From assembly GCA_947579605.1 (NCBI GenBank), contig OX388327.1:9349122-9413121 (forward strand): a DNA stretch of 64,000 nt. Reading direction: 5' to 3'. The translations under genes were made by a program, and so were the position numbers. The notes under the pieces are model-generated. The model saw only the letters and a list, made by a program, of their open reading frames with translations. It did not search any database and had not been told where the DNA came from. This stretch comes from Athripsodes cinereus. Its lineage: Eukaryota > Arthropoda > Insecta > Trichoptera > Leptoceridae. Positions 41,111 through 51,727 of this stretch are shown one piece after another. Within the stretch, counting starts at the first letter, position 1. Each line of letters opens with the position of its first letter.

Positions 41111-41516
41111 AAATACAATGCACAGAGAACGACTTTATTCCTGTAATTTGATATCTTCCAACTAACCCGGACTCGAAAACGAATGGGGCTCTGTTTTATT
41201 CTGAATAATCCAATAGTTCGATTTTTTTTTTATAAATTGAGATGGCAGCAAGAACAAAGACCCATGGACCAATAGGCATATTTTAGTAGAATGTAGAAAT
41301 AATTTTTCAAGTCACATCTTCGTTAAAGCAAATATTCATTGGGTTATTGTGATTTTAATTTTGTTAGGAATTCAAATGCAATTTTCATTGCATTTGCTTC
41401 GTAAAACATTGTGCGTTTTTCGTATTTTTATAAATTCACACTATTAAAATGATCTAGGGTTTGTGTTTTCACATTGTGAGAAGACATTTTTATCATATCT
41501 AATATTACAAGAAGCA
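41111..41516. other. Unassigned stretch
   Basis: Nothing supported. Confidence 0.35.
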
Positions 41517-41652
41517 GTGTTAACTTTTCACTATTAATTTTATCAATTTCGAATAGATGCTTTCGTCAAGTTAGATTTATGTCTTGAAAATGTCAAGCTA
41601 ACTTGACGAAAGTGCTCGAATTTAATAAAATTAACAGTGAAAAGTTAACAGC
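41517..41652. repeat. Foldback with 55-58-bp arms
   Basis: Arms 41517-41574 and 41598-41652. The outward reading CTAACTTGACGAAAG...AATAAAATTAA.AGTG has a GACGAAA box followed by an AATAAAATT..AGTG end, like a PLE repeat truncated inside the ribozyme. The CUGANGA half is missing. Confidence 0.6.
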
Positions 41653-42154
41653 ATTAAATATATTAAAAACTGTTAACTTACATTGTAAATAATATTGATG
41701 GAGATGCAATTGAAACATTCAAACAGTCTTATGTACATTTTGGCATATGGCCCCTTTTTCTTGCTACAGCGTCAATTACAATATTTAGTTTTGGATACCC
41801 TGTATTATCATCATCTTCAATATGAAAGATATATTTTTATTATTTTAATATGAATAATATGTAGAATGAAAGACCGTATTGTTTTAGATATCTACCATAC
41901 AATAATATAATATAGGTACTTATCTGGGAGCAGCATACATAATACGTAATACGTATACCTATCGAGTAAAGGTGTAACGAATATTTATTTTGTCAGATAC
42001 TGAATAACGGATATTTTTGTTTTATTTTATTTCAATGGCAAATCTACAGGTCTTATACAAATATAGAGTATTGGAATATACAAGCATATTAACCCAATTA
42101 CAGATTGCACACGTGTATTCGAATATAGTTACTTATATATAGCAAGAGACCAAG
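41653..42154. other. Unassigned stretch
   Basis: No feature supported. Confidence 0.35.
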
Positions 42155-42310
42155 AGGAGGCGTGAAGAAGTAAGACAAGACATGCAGAACTGCGATGTTT
42201 CCCATGAAGATACACTCGACACTCGACAGAACAAACCAGTGGCGAAATAAAACAAGAAAGGCAGACGCCACTACCACGTGGCACTAATAAGTGCTCAAGG
42301 AGAAGGAGAA
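42155..42310 (+). pseudogene. RT C-terminal fragment (KTRKADPTTTW type)
   Basis: One frame gives KRRREEVRQDMQNCDVSHED, another WRNKTRKADATTTWH. The MxxC.V..D...DR..WRNKTRKADPTTTW ending is a recurrent RT C-terminus. The minus fragment at 52336-52440 is the same family. Confidence 0.6.
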
Positions 42311-42324
42311 CTACTACCTAATAC

Positions 42325-42385
42325 TAAGCCATCGCGGTATACCCCACAAGAGGCGTAGTTGGCACACTAACTGCTTGTTGCAAAA
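42325..42385 (+). repeat. Family R 5' fragment
   Basis: AGCCATCGCGGTATACCCCACAAGAGGCG, then a degraded ACTAACTGC. Confidence 0.5.
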
Positions 42386-42452
42386 AAAAATTAAAGTTAA
42401 TTATTATAAAACTACACTTGGTTTGTCCAGTAAATGTCCAGTCCAGTTTGTC

Positions 42453-42575
42453 TGTTAATTACAAAAAAAAAACACTGTCTGATTTTCACTTCATATATTG
42501 AAATAGCTACACTACACTTAGATAGTGAACTAAACTCATAGTGAAAATCAAATAGTTCATTTTTTGTAATTAATT
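42453..42575. repeat. Imperfect foldback
   Basis: TTAATTACAAAAAA...TGATTTTCAC and its approximate reverse complement GTGAAAATCAAATAG...TTTTTTGTAATTAA. Confidence 0.5.
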
Positions 42576-42995
42576 TGAAAAAATAATAATGAATTTTCAG
42601 TGTTAACACCAATACATTACAATTATTTATTTTACAGTATATTATGGTAAAAAAATTGCCGGATATCTATTACACGTCTAATATCGAGGCTGCGGTCAGT
42701 CGGAGACCATCACCAGACCAAAATCATCAAACTTCAGATGATCCTTAATGGCCCGTGAATTCCAGAACTTCATTAGGTACCAACTTAGTACGTACCTACC
42801 TAGTATACACACATTAATCCTGGATGCACCCTTCACATACTATCTTCCACTATATAGCTACAGTGGTTCAGACAAATTCATTAGTACCCATGTGCCCATT
42901 GAATAGAAAAAGGAGGATGACTTGTATATTTCTTGGCTAGTTTGGAGGCTAGAATCTTGCAGCAGGATTGAACTCTGGAACCTTTATATGGGACT
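42576..42995. other. Unassigned stretch
   Basis: A minus-strand GAGTTCAATCC near 42968-42978 could be a decayed SINE B-box. Otherwise silent. Confidence 0.3.
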
Positions 42996-43461
42996 TTTAC
43001 ACAATGTTGCATTGTGTAGACATGGTTCTCCAATCGAGGTTTCTGATTGGTTTTGTCATCTGCACCCAAATCCGGTTAAACAATAAAAAAAACTAGTAAA
43101 TATTCTAAACATTTGTTGCTGACTGGTCGAACTAGTAGCCGATAAATTATTGAACTTAATTGTTCCGGCGCCATTTAGACGGGAGATCGCGATTTATTTG
43201 AGATCTGAAAAATAAGATCCCAAAAAGATGGTTGCTTCTAAGGTTTGCACAAAGCGTCTCTCGATTGGTGGACCTTACATCGTGACAGTGAGAATGGTGG
43301 AATTGGTGAACGTTGTCCATGGACACCGAAAGTGATCACTTAAGCCAGCCTTGAGCCAATTCGTGAGGGTTGGGACACCTTTCTCACTTCTTCCGATTAG
43401 ATTTTACACAATGTTGCATTGTGTAGACATGGTTCTCCAATCGATGTTTCTGATTGGCTTT
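42996..43461. repeat. Direct repeat pair of about 60 bp
   Basis: TTTTACACAATGTTGCATTG...GGTTCTCCAATCGA occurs at 42996-43055 and 43402-43461 with one or two differences. Each contains the palindrome ACACAATG..CATTGTGT. TTTATATGGGA lies before the first and after the second. The 345 bases between show a plus-strand WWTLHRDSENGGIGERCPW reading I cannot place. Confidence 0.6.
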
Positions 43462-43564
43462 ATATGGGAGTTGATCAACCACTTATAATCGACATGTTGC
43501 GAAGTTATTTTTAGAACTAACCATTGTATGAGGTTATATGTGTAAATTTAACATAATTATTATG

Positions 43565-43660
43565 AAGCTATCCTAGAGATCGGCTTGCATGTTTATAAGA
43601 TGCAACTGATCAGCTGGCTACCCCGTTTGTGGATATGCCGTGATGGGAGTATAGTATAGA
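43565..43660 (-). repeat. RT-3'-end repeat (family R), minus copy
   Basis: GATCGGCTTGCATGTTTATAAGATGC, CTGGCTACCCCGTTTGTGGATATGCCGTGATGGGAGTATAG. Confidence 0.65.
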
Positions 43661-43699
43661 AAACTATCTACTAATAAAAGACAACCTAAAGTAGTTCCT

Positions 43700-43770
43700 C
43701 AGATGGGACTCGAACCCGCAACCCATCTTTTTCGCGAGGTGTGTTTAGTTGAATTACGTTATCGGGCGAC
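43700..43770 (-). promoter_or_regulatory. tRNA-like SINE head
   Basis: Minus-strand GGGTTCGAGTCC (B-box, 43717-43706) follows a TCGCCCGATAACG...CACACCTCGCG 5' half. It is one of the better tRNA-like heads here but does not give a full cloverleaf. Confidence 0.45.
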
Positions 43771-43772
43771 AT

Positions 43773-44160
43773 TTATTTATTTATTTACATAATAAACGGC
43801 TGTATCAGCCTTTACAAATAAAACAAATAAAAAGGAACAGTCAAGAAAAACAATGCATAAAGAGAAAAAACAACAGATATACAAAAGAAAAAAAGAAATA
43901 ACATAAATGTACTACCAATTAATTTCTAATAGGTAAGTACTGGTGTAAACAATCAGATAAAGAGAATATAAACACTATTACAAGTGTAAAAGACAGAAAA
44001 AAATATATATATGAATATACATATATTCATAAAATGGAAGGATATTTATATTATTTAGAAGCAGTAAACAACAAGTGCAAAAATATTATTAAGAAAAAGT
44101 ATATAGTTGATAGAAGAAGGTACAAAAAGACATGCAGAATACATACTTAAATTCTCTCCT
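43773..44160 (-). mobile_element. LINE 3' end related to the 23-28 kb element
   Basis: Reading on the minus strand, TGTAAAGGCTGATACAGCCGTTTATTATG precedes an (AATA)n tail at 43788-43773. The AAAGGC.....GCCGTTTAT terminal motif is the one at 23210. The inner boundary is approximate. Confidence 0.5.
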
Positions 44161-44186
44161 ATAAACTAAAATCACAATATCATGGT

Positions 44187-44313
44187 TTGGGTTAGTTGGA
44201 AGAGATCGCGCCTTTGCTCGCCCTCTGTATATTGATTGTTTTTAATTTGAGTGCATATGTACTCTGAAATTTTTTGTAATCAATGTTTAGTAAACAATGA
44301 ATGATTAAAAAAA
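44187..44313 (+). mobile_element. LINE 3' tail with GATCGC (copy F), hairpin damaged
   Basis: GGGTTAGTTGGAAGAGATCGC is followed directly by CTTTGCTCGCCC; the GCGATAAA half of the stem is deleted. Confidence 0.65.
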
Positions 44314-44348
44314 AGATTAGATGCTGCTTTATAATAAACTTCTTTATG

Positions 44349-44500
44349 TATACCATCACGGAATTTGGTTTGCAGAATCAACTACATGTATTAATTAAAT
44401 AACTATGCAAGTTGTTCTCTGCGTATCAATAACGAGAAACAAATTCGGAATGGGTGACGTACATCACAATCGCTGAAATGAAAAGTTTTAATCAATCTCC
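44349..44500 (+). repeat. RT-3'-end repeat (family R), decayed copy
   Basis: TACCATCACGGAATTTGG, CAAGTTGTTCTCTGCGTATC, CGGAATGGGTGACGTACATC. Confidence 0.55.
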
Positions 44501-45116
44501 AATTACAGTAGACTTGGCTTGGAAATTAACATGAAATTAGCATTGATCAAATACTTGGAAAAAATAATCAATCTTTTTCTATAAATAGGTAAATTTAGAA
44601 CTACATATTGATAAGAACACTGCCTTTGTACTGAAATTATTGTACTTGGTACAGCAGTAGTTCCTCCTTAGGAGCGTTGATGCATCGCACTAATTATACA
44701 ATTATTAATTAAGATTACAATAAATAATTATTACTTAATTAAAGTAAGTTGAGAATATATTTAACTAATTTATTCCCCTCGCTCATCACACAAAATTATT
44801 TATAAATTCTATTGATATAAACACAAACTGTTTGAGTTTTAATAATAGGTTCATATAAATGATATAAGTTGTAGGTACAATTGATTTTTATTTTTATGTG
44901 TTTGGTTCTATAATATGCTTATAAACATATATGTATTAAGTTTAAGTCACGGGTGTAAACACAATACTTAGGATGCGCCCTTTAAGTGAATTTATTCCAC
45001 AAAACGGCGCACTGTAAATTGTCTAGTTATTATCATAGTAACCTGATATCGACTTGCAAAGTCTCACATCAGTGCCAGAATTTTTAACAATGTTTTTTTT
45101 TTAAAATCAAAACCAG
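44501..45116. other. Unassigned stretch
   Basis: Nothing supported. Confidence 0.35.
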
Positions 45117-45297
45117 TAGGCCTAGTCAAAACACATTTTAGCTTTACGATTTCGTTTCGTTTTCGTTCTAATGTAGACGACGTTGCGATAACGTAGAATT
45201 TCAGCTACGAAAATTGACACGTTCTCGCAACGTCGTCTACATTCGAACGAAAACGAAACGAAAACTTAACGCTAAAATGTGTTTTGACTACGGGCTC
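45117..45297. mobile_element. Palindromic MITE M1, copy 2
   Basis: Same GCCTAGTCAAAACACATTTTA end and GTAGACGACGTTGCG centre as copy 1; 181 bp. Confidence 0.8.
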
Positions 45298-45401
45298 AGG
45301 TTACTGTAGTTATTATTAAATATAATAAAACTTAAACAGTTTGTAACTTATGAAAGTTTATTTTTACTTATATTAGTATGATTATTTAATTAAGCACTTT
45401 A

Positions 45402-45723
45402 CTGCCCTGCTAAGTAAAAACACAGTAATTAACAAACACATATGTGTCAGAATCGCAGACCAAGTTTAAAACTAATTTTTTGTGTGTATTTTTTCAAGTA
45501 TCAAAAAACAAACTTTCCAAAATCGTCACAAATATCTATTGTAAATTAGCTTATTAAAAGGAAGCATATTTAAAAAATTATTGAATATCTTAGATATTTG
45601 TGACGACTGTGGTATGTTTTTTTAATACTTGAAAAAATATGCACAAAAGGTAGTTTTAAACTTGGTCTGCGATTCTGACACATATGTGTTTGGTAATTAC
45701 TGTGTTTTTACTTAGCAGGGCAG
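45402..45723. mobile_element. Palindromic MITE M8 with TA duplication
   Basis: 322 bp. Ends CTGCCCTGCTAAGTAAAAAC extend as inverted repeats for about 75 bases with very few mismatches, and TA lies immediately outside both ends. Nearly the whole element folds on itself. No ORF. Tc1/mariner-type mobilisation is the simplest reading. Confidence 0.82.
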
Positions 45724-45725
45724 TA

Positions 45726-46175
45726 TAACTTTCACTATATAAATTACATATTTGGGCAGAGGCCTTTTGGAATTTGTTTATGATTAGTTCCATAAACTTG
45801 AGTCTCTTTATAAGTTATATTGTGAAAGATAGTGTTTAATTACAAAATCATTTAAATACAAGCCAAATTATTTGTATAAACATGTTGTAATCATATTAGC
45901 TACTGTTTAATATTTTTGTTAAATTTTTTGCGCAATAAAGTTATATTTTAAACAAAACAGTTGATCTTTATTCGTTACATAGATGAGAATCACTAAAAAA
46001 ATCAATGTTCTCTTTATGAAGGTATTTTATTATAATTCCACCGCTCTCCCACTAGTCCTATCCACCAGCCGCCTCTCACTCGGTATAGGTTCGTGCACGT
46101 GAGGCGAGCTATGCTACATCTACTTATTTATATTCTTCCAAAGAATAAAGTGATTTCAGACAATATAATAATACC
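45726..46175. other. Unassigned stretch
   Basis: Nothing supported. Confidence 0.35.
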
Positions 46176-46325
46176 TAGGGTTGCGTGGCTCAATGGTTAG
46201 CCGTGTTGCGGTGGTGACCTGAAGTTGCGTGTTCGTATCCCTGACGTGTTGACATTAGCGTGCTAACTCTTCTACTAGTAACTGTGCTTCCTATTAAATA
46301 ATACATTAAATACCAAATACAATTC
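46176..46325 (+). mobile_element. tRNA-derived SINE, family S2
   Basis: A-box TGGCTCAATGG (46186-46196) and a B-box-like TGTTCGTATCC (46230-46240) at tRNA spacing, preceded by GGGTTGC. The body ends in a TTAAATAATACATTAAATACC tail. Only one copy is here. Confidence 0.65.
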
Positions 46326-46328
46326 TAA

Positions 46329-46352
46329 TACGAGGGCAGCTCAAAAAGTGCA
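46329..46352 (+). mobile_element. Lone mariner-like terminal repeat
   Basis: TACGAGGGCAGCTCAAAAAG has the TA-CGAGGGCxGxxC start of mariner ends, but differs from the 8911 element after base 12. No partner end was seen. Confidence 0.4.
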
Positions 46353-46481
46353 TAAAAATCTCATAAGAGTTTAGAAAAAATGCACCATAGGTAATTCAAC
46401 ATCAAAAGGTTGAATAGATTATTGTTACAAATGTTTGACGTTATACATATAAGAGCAATCTTTAAATTTTTAGAATATTAG

Positions 46482-47036
46482 GGCCAATTCTGAGTCTTAA
46501 TGAACTAACTAACTAAAAAGTTGATTAATATTAGTTATTATGTAGTATTCAGGCATCCAGGACTACTCATCGCCATCGCAGAGGGTAAGACCGAGGGGAC
46601 AAATGGCAGAGGCCGACCAAGAGACGCATATATGGACCAACTGAAGAGAGACATGAACTGTGGCTCATACGTAGGGCTAAAAAGACTGGCTGAGAATAGA
46701 GACGAATGGAGAAGAAAAACCAAACTCGTTGCAGACCAATCCAGTGGATTGTAACTCATTATATATATTCAGCATTAGTTATGAACTATAAACAACTATA
46801 AACTCGTGAACCACCAAGTGCAAACGGTAAAATCTATGGGACAAACTAATATTAGTCAGTGATACAAAATGTTTTTCACGTTCCGATTTACACTTCTGGC
46901 AACAATTTTATAGTTGTCGCGCGTGTAAATTGTGAAATGTCAGATTTGCCGATATATTTTGGCGTTCGTATTTGCGTCGGTGGTGGTGTAATTTTACAAT
47001 TTATACATGCTAAGAGTTGCCCTAAAAATATAAATT
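46482..47036. mobile_element. DNA element M4, copy 2, interrupted
   Basis: Matches 17238 onward for more than 300 bp, split by a retroposed RT fragment at 46552-46765. The right terminal repeat is missing. Sequence past 47036 differs from copy 1. Confidence 0.75.
46552..46765 (+). pseudogene. Nested RT C-terminal retroposon, copy 2
   Basis: Reads GLLIAIAEGKTEGTNGRGRP, RDAYMDQLKRDMNCGSYVGL, KRLAENRDEWRRKTK, LVADQSSGL plus stop, then a (TA)n tail. TATTCA occurs on both sides (46546-46551 and 46766-46771), a target-site duplication of the M4 sequence that is single in copy 1 (GTATTCAACATTAG). Confidence 0.85.
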
Positions 47037-47117
47037 TCGTTTGGGGTAATGCAAACAAAACGATCATTGATGAGTTACAGATTGCACAGAATCCACACAT
47101 AAATATTCTAATGCGTT

Positions 47118-47160
47118 CGTATGTATGTATGTATGTATGTATGTATGTATGTACGTATGT
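47118..47160 (+). repeat. (GTAT)n microsatellite
   Basis: About ten tetranucleotide units, nearly perfect. Confidence 0.9.
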
Positions 47161-47234
47161 CCTCAATGGACTCTGAAATAAAGAAAGACAGAAGTAAAAT
47201 AATACACTCTATACGAGGTCTCATCTCCTGGGCA

Positions 47235-48615
47235 CGTTCAAGGCCAAAAACATTTTAAATACCTTATATATTGATAAAGATATTACAATTTATGTCACAA
47301 AATTGGCAGCCAAATGTATGAAAATCTCTGAAAGTTTTTGTAAGTAGCAATATTCATGGTCGAACATTTTTCAGTGTATTGAATTAATTTCACAATGGAT
47401 GTAATGAGAAATACATCAGTACTGAAAATAAACATTTAAGGATTATTTTGATTATAAATTATTGTGTTTGGTTATGATAAAAACTTCTGAATTATGCGAG
47501 TTAAAATTGCATATTTTTGACATCTTGGGCTAATTTCATAATGGCCGACATGAATGACATAGAATCCAATACATTAATATTTTGGTTGGTACATCAGTTC
47601 ATTAGTTTGTTTGTTTTTTGACTTTTATGTCCTCTGTACGATATGTGTCATCCAGTATGCGAGATGAAAACATTTAATAAGTATTCTTTTATAAAGATTT
47701 AATTTATAAATCATTATGTATTAACAATCTTTTGTCGATGTTTTGTAAAATCACAAAAATCTCATATTATCTACAACAATCGACAATATGTGTACTTATT
47801 TTATTGTAGGATATTCTGAGTTTCTTCTTATTTCTAAAGTTCAAGGCCAAAAACATTTAAAATATCTTATGTATTGATTATTATAATTATAATAATAAAA
47901 TTTGTATGGAAAAATCTATGAAAGTTTTTGTAAGTAGCAATATTCATGGTCGAACATTTTTCAGTGTACTGAATTAATTTCACAATGGATGTAACGAGAA
48001 ATACATCAATACTGAAACTAAACATTTGGGGATTATTTTGGTTATAAATTATTGTGTTTGATTATGATAAAAACTCCTGAATTATGCAAGTTAAAATTGC
48101 ATATTTTTGACATCTTGAGCTAATTTCATAATGGCCGACATGAATGACATAGAATCCAATACATTAATATTTTGGTTGGTACTTAAGTTCATTTGTTTGT
48201 TTGTTTTGTGTTTTCTATGTCCTCTGTACGATATGTCTCATCCAGTAGGCGAGCTGAAAACATTTAATATGTATACTTTTATAAAGATTTAATTTATAAA
48301 TGATGATGTATCAACGATCTTTTGTCGATGTTTGGTAAACTTGAAAATCACTAAAAATCTCATATATCTACGACCATGCTATTAATATGTGTTCTTATTT
48401 TATTGTTGATATTCAGTTTCTTTTTATTTCAAAATATGGTTACCAATAATATCAAAAACACAGAACTAATTCAATGATGCTTCAATGTTCTTTTGTCAAA
48501 GTAAGGTAAACATCAAAATAAAATAAAAAAACTCATATCTACAACAATACTATTGATATGTGTTCTTATTTTATTGAAGGATATTCTGAGTTTCTTTTAA
48601 TTTCTAAATAAAGTT
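47235..48615 (+). repeat. Large tandem duplication, 605-bp period
   Basis: Unit 1 (47235-47838) and unit 2 (47839-48440) both start GTTCAAGGCCAAAAACATTT and run collinearly through TTTTCAGTGTA, CATAATGGCCGACATGAATG and TGTCCTCTGTACGATATGT. Unit 2 lacks about 40 bases near its start. A partial third unit to about 48615 keeps only the 3' portion (TATTTTATTGAAGGATATTC). Not coding. Confidence 0.85.
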
Positions 48616-49402
48616 ATCTGTTATAACAATCACAGAAAAGGGTGTGAGATGCATCATTCTTAATTATCTCATAATATAATGTCATCATATAATATAACTA
48701 TACCAAGCCATAGATAACATTTCTAAAACTTGCATTTAACATAATGGTAGTTAGGCACTTTTGTAAAGGATATCATTTCAATATTATGCTTGCATCAATC
48801 TGTTTCATTAGAAGTATTTCATTTATTCAAAACATGCATCTAAAAACATAAGATTTTCAAAATTTAGATATTAAGATACTGTCTATTGATAAAGATAATT
48901 GTTAGAATTGCATACCAACTTTATAATTCTGTTTTATGACTCACTCTGAAAAGAAATTTGTGGCTCTAAAGCATTATTTGCGTTAGGTACATCTATTTTT
49001 TAGGAATATAATTACATTTCAAATAAAGAATAATGTCCGCGATTTGTACTTTCGTATAATAAAATTATTATTGTATGGTTTGCAGTAATTTTAAATTTCA
49101 TGAAAGTATTCTAAATTCAAAATAATTATAGAATTTCTAACACTAAACGTAAACACTTCAAAACTGTCATAATAAGCATAGAGATACTAAGTGTCAAAAT
49201 CAGGGTTGCCAGATTGTGTGACCAAAATTACCTGCATTTTGCTTACACATGGGAAAAATATAATTTTTACTCCAACATGATATAAATCATACTGTTCACA
49301 ATTCTGTTTCATACTACAATTTCTACCCCCCTCCATCGCTAAATTTTCGAAATGGTATAGGAATAAATATCGTTTTTATTTATTTATTAAAAAGGTTTTC
49401 TA
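48616..49402. other. Unassigned stretch
   Basis: AT-rich. No feature supported. Confidence 0.35.
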
Positions 49403-49847
49403 AAGGGTCGTTTACATTTGTTCACTGATCAGTGATCACTCCGGATGATCCTCCAAGATGAAAAGATGTGAACGGGTGTTTCATCAATGACGGATAAAAG
49501 CGATTACAGCCCGTCATAATTTCGATGAACGGACTTTTCACAAGTTTTATCTTATTTTTTGTTTTATTCTCTATGAATTTGTATAGAACGTCAGAATCAT
49601 GTACAAAATGATTATGCAGTCGAGAACTATATTAATTTGTTTTAAGGGCTTTTTTTCATTTTTTTAATTTATTTAAATATATTTTTGTACGAAAATATGT
49701 CAAAATACATACAACATGACTGAGAGTGTTGACATGGCAGTGAGAGCATAGGATGAACAAAAGTGAACAGACGTGTTCACTTTCGATGAACAGGTTTGAC
49801 CCTGACGCTCTGGATGATCATCCAATGTGAAGTAATGTGAATGCTTT
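49403..49847. mobile_element. MITE family M2, copy 2
   Basis: Collinear with 5125-5571 at both ends and in the centre (GTTGACATGGCAGTGARAGC). The right flank reads TTTAC, so a TAA duplication is not clear. Confidence 0.7.
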
Positions 49848-50062
49848 TACAATATTTTCTCACGATTCCCTTTTTACAATGCAACAGGTATCTATAAAAC
49901 ACAAATTATTTATACTGGCAACACTGTTCGATCTTTTAATATAATATTATTATACTCTATGGTTCGATCTGTCATTTCTGTCAATCGTATGGCGTTTGGT
50001 AATCCGGTAAATTTTGTGACTTTGTTTTGATTTTAAAAGACTTTAAAAATATAAAACTGAAT

Positions 50063-50760
50063 AAAATAATACATAGTGGATCTAAAAAAATGTTTTCAAG
50101 AAATATTCCCAGTGCTTTACGGAGTTGGAAGCTAAAAAAACTGCCCTGGTACATTAACAATGTTTTCCAAACAACATCTGATTTGACTTGTAAGCACTGT
50201 CTTGATAGTACTTTATATGGTATTTTCATGATTAATTTAACCATTTAAATGTTCATTAGACTAGATTTGACTAAATTCAATTTGTTTTTTGTTTTTTTTT
50301 AATGTTTGACGACACTTAATTGTATTTCTATTACAAGATTACTATTCAATTCTGTGCCTTCTTAAAACATATTTAATGTAATGAATTTACTTAAAGTGAT
50401 AAATTATTTTACCAAATATTAGAATAAGCTAAATAAAAAGCTTAAGTGAATGTCTCAAATGCTTAATAATAATGCATTATTAAATTATTGTGTATGGAAT
50501 GTCTAGATGACTCACTTATATGACAATCCCGTGTTTCTAGGAAGTTAAATGATTGTTTTGCTGATGAATTTCAATGTTCTTTTCTTTCAGGATTATCTGT
50601 GAGTTCTATAAGAAGACTTATAAAAGAAAAAAATACAAACTGAAGCAAATTTACAATGCCAGATAAACATAGGAAAGGCCGTCCACAAAAAGAGTTGGAT
50701 GTTTTTGATATCTGCTCCATTCGCCAAAAAGTGCTTTTGTTTTACACTGTACCTACATAT
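50063..50760 (+). pseudogene. Intron-containing transposase-derived (DDE family) gene fragment
   Basis: Exon B starts at 50591 after TTTCTTTCAG and reads LSVSSIRRLIKEKNTN, a TGA stop (50641), then MPDKHRKGRPQKELDVFDIC, SIRQKVLLFYTV. The HTH (GxSxxxIRRxIKE) followed by a K-R-RP linker and LDxFDxCxIRxKVxxFY is the layout of a family of insect DDE-transposase-derived proteins. A plausible upstream exon ends at 50219 (...CKHCLDSTLY plus one base) before GTATTT; splicing removes 371 bases and completes a Gly codon in frame. The upstream exon itself is not clearly homologous. The catalytic domain is absent downstream, so this is a broken copy. Confidence 0.45.
50220..50590 (+). other. Candidate intron
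   Basis: GT at 50220-50221, a pyrimidine run before AG at 50589-50590 (TTTTCTTTCAG), phase 1. Both sides read on in the same frame. Confidence 0.4.
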
Positions 50761-50984
50761 TTCTTATATTTATTTTACCGTTTTTATTAAATAGTTTTAT
50801 ATTATAATTCCGAGTCTGTTTTATTTTCCCTTTATGTAAAATATTACAATTAACAGCATATTTTTATGGATGTGTAATTATGAGGATATCCTTAGCTAGA
50901 TGATATCTATCATTATGCAGCCATTTAACAAGTATATGCCTCTGAAGGTGAAAATGCTAAGTATTTTTTAAATGATTTTATCAT

Positions 50985-51701
50985 GTAAAAGAAGTCCAAA
51001 GTCATGGTCTTTGAAAGAGGAAGTGAGAGAACCGTATGCCAGGTAATGATTGACAACGAAGTGTTAGAGCAAGTTGACGAATGTGTGTACTTGGATAGTT
51101 TGTTCACGAGAGATGGGAAGTGTGAAAGCGATTGAAAGGAGAAAAGTTGCTGGCAATAAGGTTAATGATGCAATCCGACCAATAATTGCAAATAGAAACA
51201 TATCTACCACAGCTGAAAGGTTGGTGCTCTCTGTTATCTTAGTGCCAACACTCATGTATGCAAGTGAGACGTGGACATGTTTAGAGAAGGATGAAAGTGG
51301 TAGAAATGAGATCATTGAGAAGGATGTGTGGTAAAAGTCTAAGAGATATACGATGTAACAGTGATATACGAAAGGAATGTGGAACGAAAGTTGGCGTGGT
51401 TACAGGGATGAATGTAAATAAGTTACAATGGTTTGGGAATGTGGCAAGAATGAATGAGGACAGAATGACCAAGAAGATATATTTGGCTGAGAGCAATGGT
51501 GCTCGGAGACGTGGACGTCCGAGGATCAAATGGCAAGATCATTTAAATCAAATCCTACAGGACGGTCACGTGTTGAGCACATTGAACAGGAGAGCATGCA
51601 TGAGGAATTGTATGACAGTGACGGAAGCGAAAGATGTATGCAAGGATAGAAGGAAAAGGCGCTCGATCCTTTTTGCCTACCCCGAGAGGGAAGCGGCGTG
51701 A
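50985..51701 (+). pseudogene. Non-LTR RT C-terminal part (copy 2 of 639-1303)
   Basis: Starts inside SKVMVFERGSERTVC, a segment N-terminal to that kept in copy 1, then EVLEQVDECVYLDSLFTRDG. Frameshifts near 51133 and 51295 split it into three frames. The last, from 51291, is open to LFAYPEREAA plus stop and includes RRGRPRIKWQDHL and NRRACMRNCMTVTEAKDVCK. The two copies differ at scattered codons, so they are separate insertions. A (TATG)n tail follows at 51702-51727. Confidence 0.85.
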
Positions 51702-51727
51702 TGGTATATATGCATGTATGTATGTAA

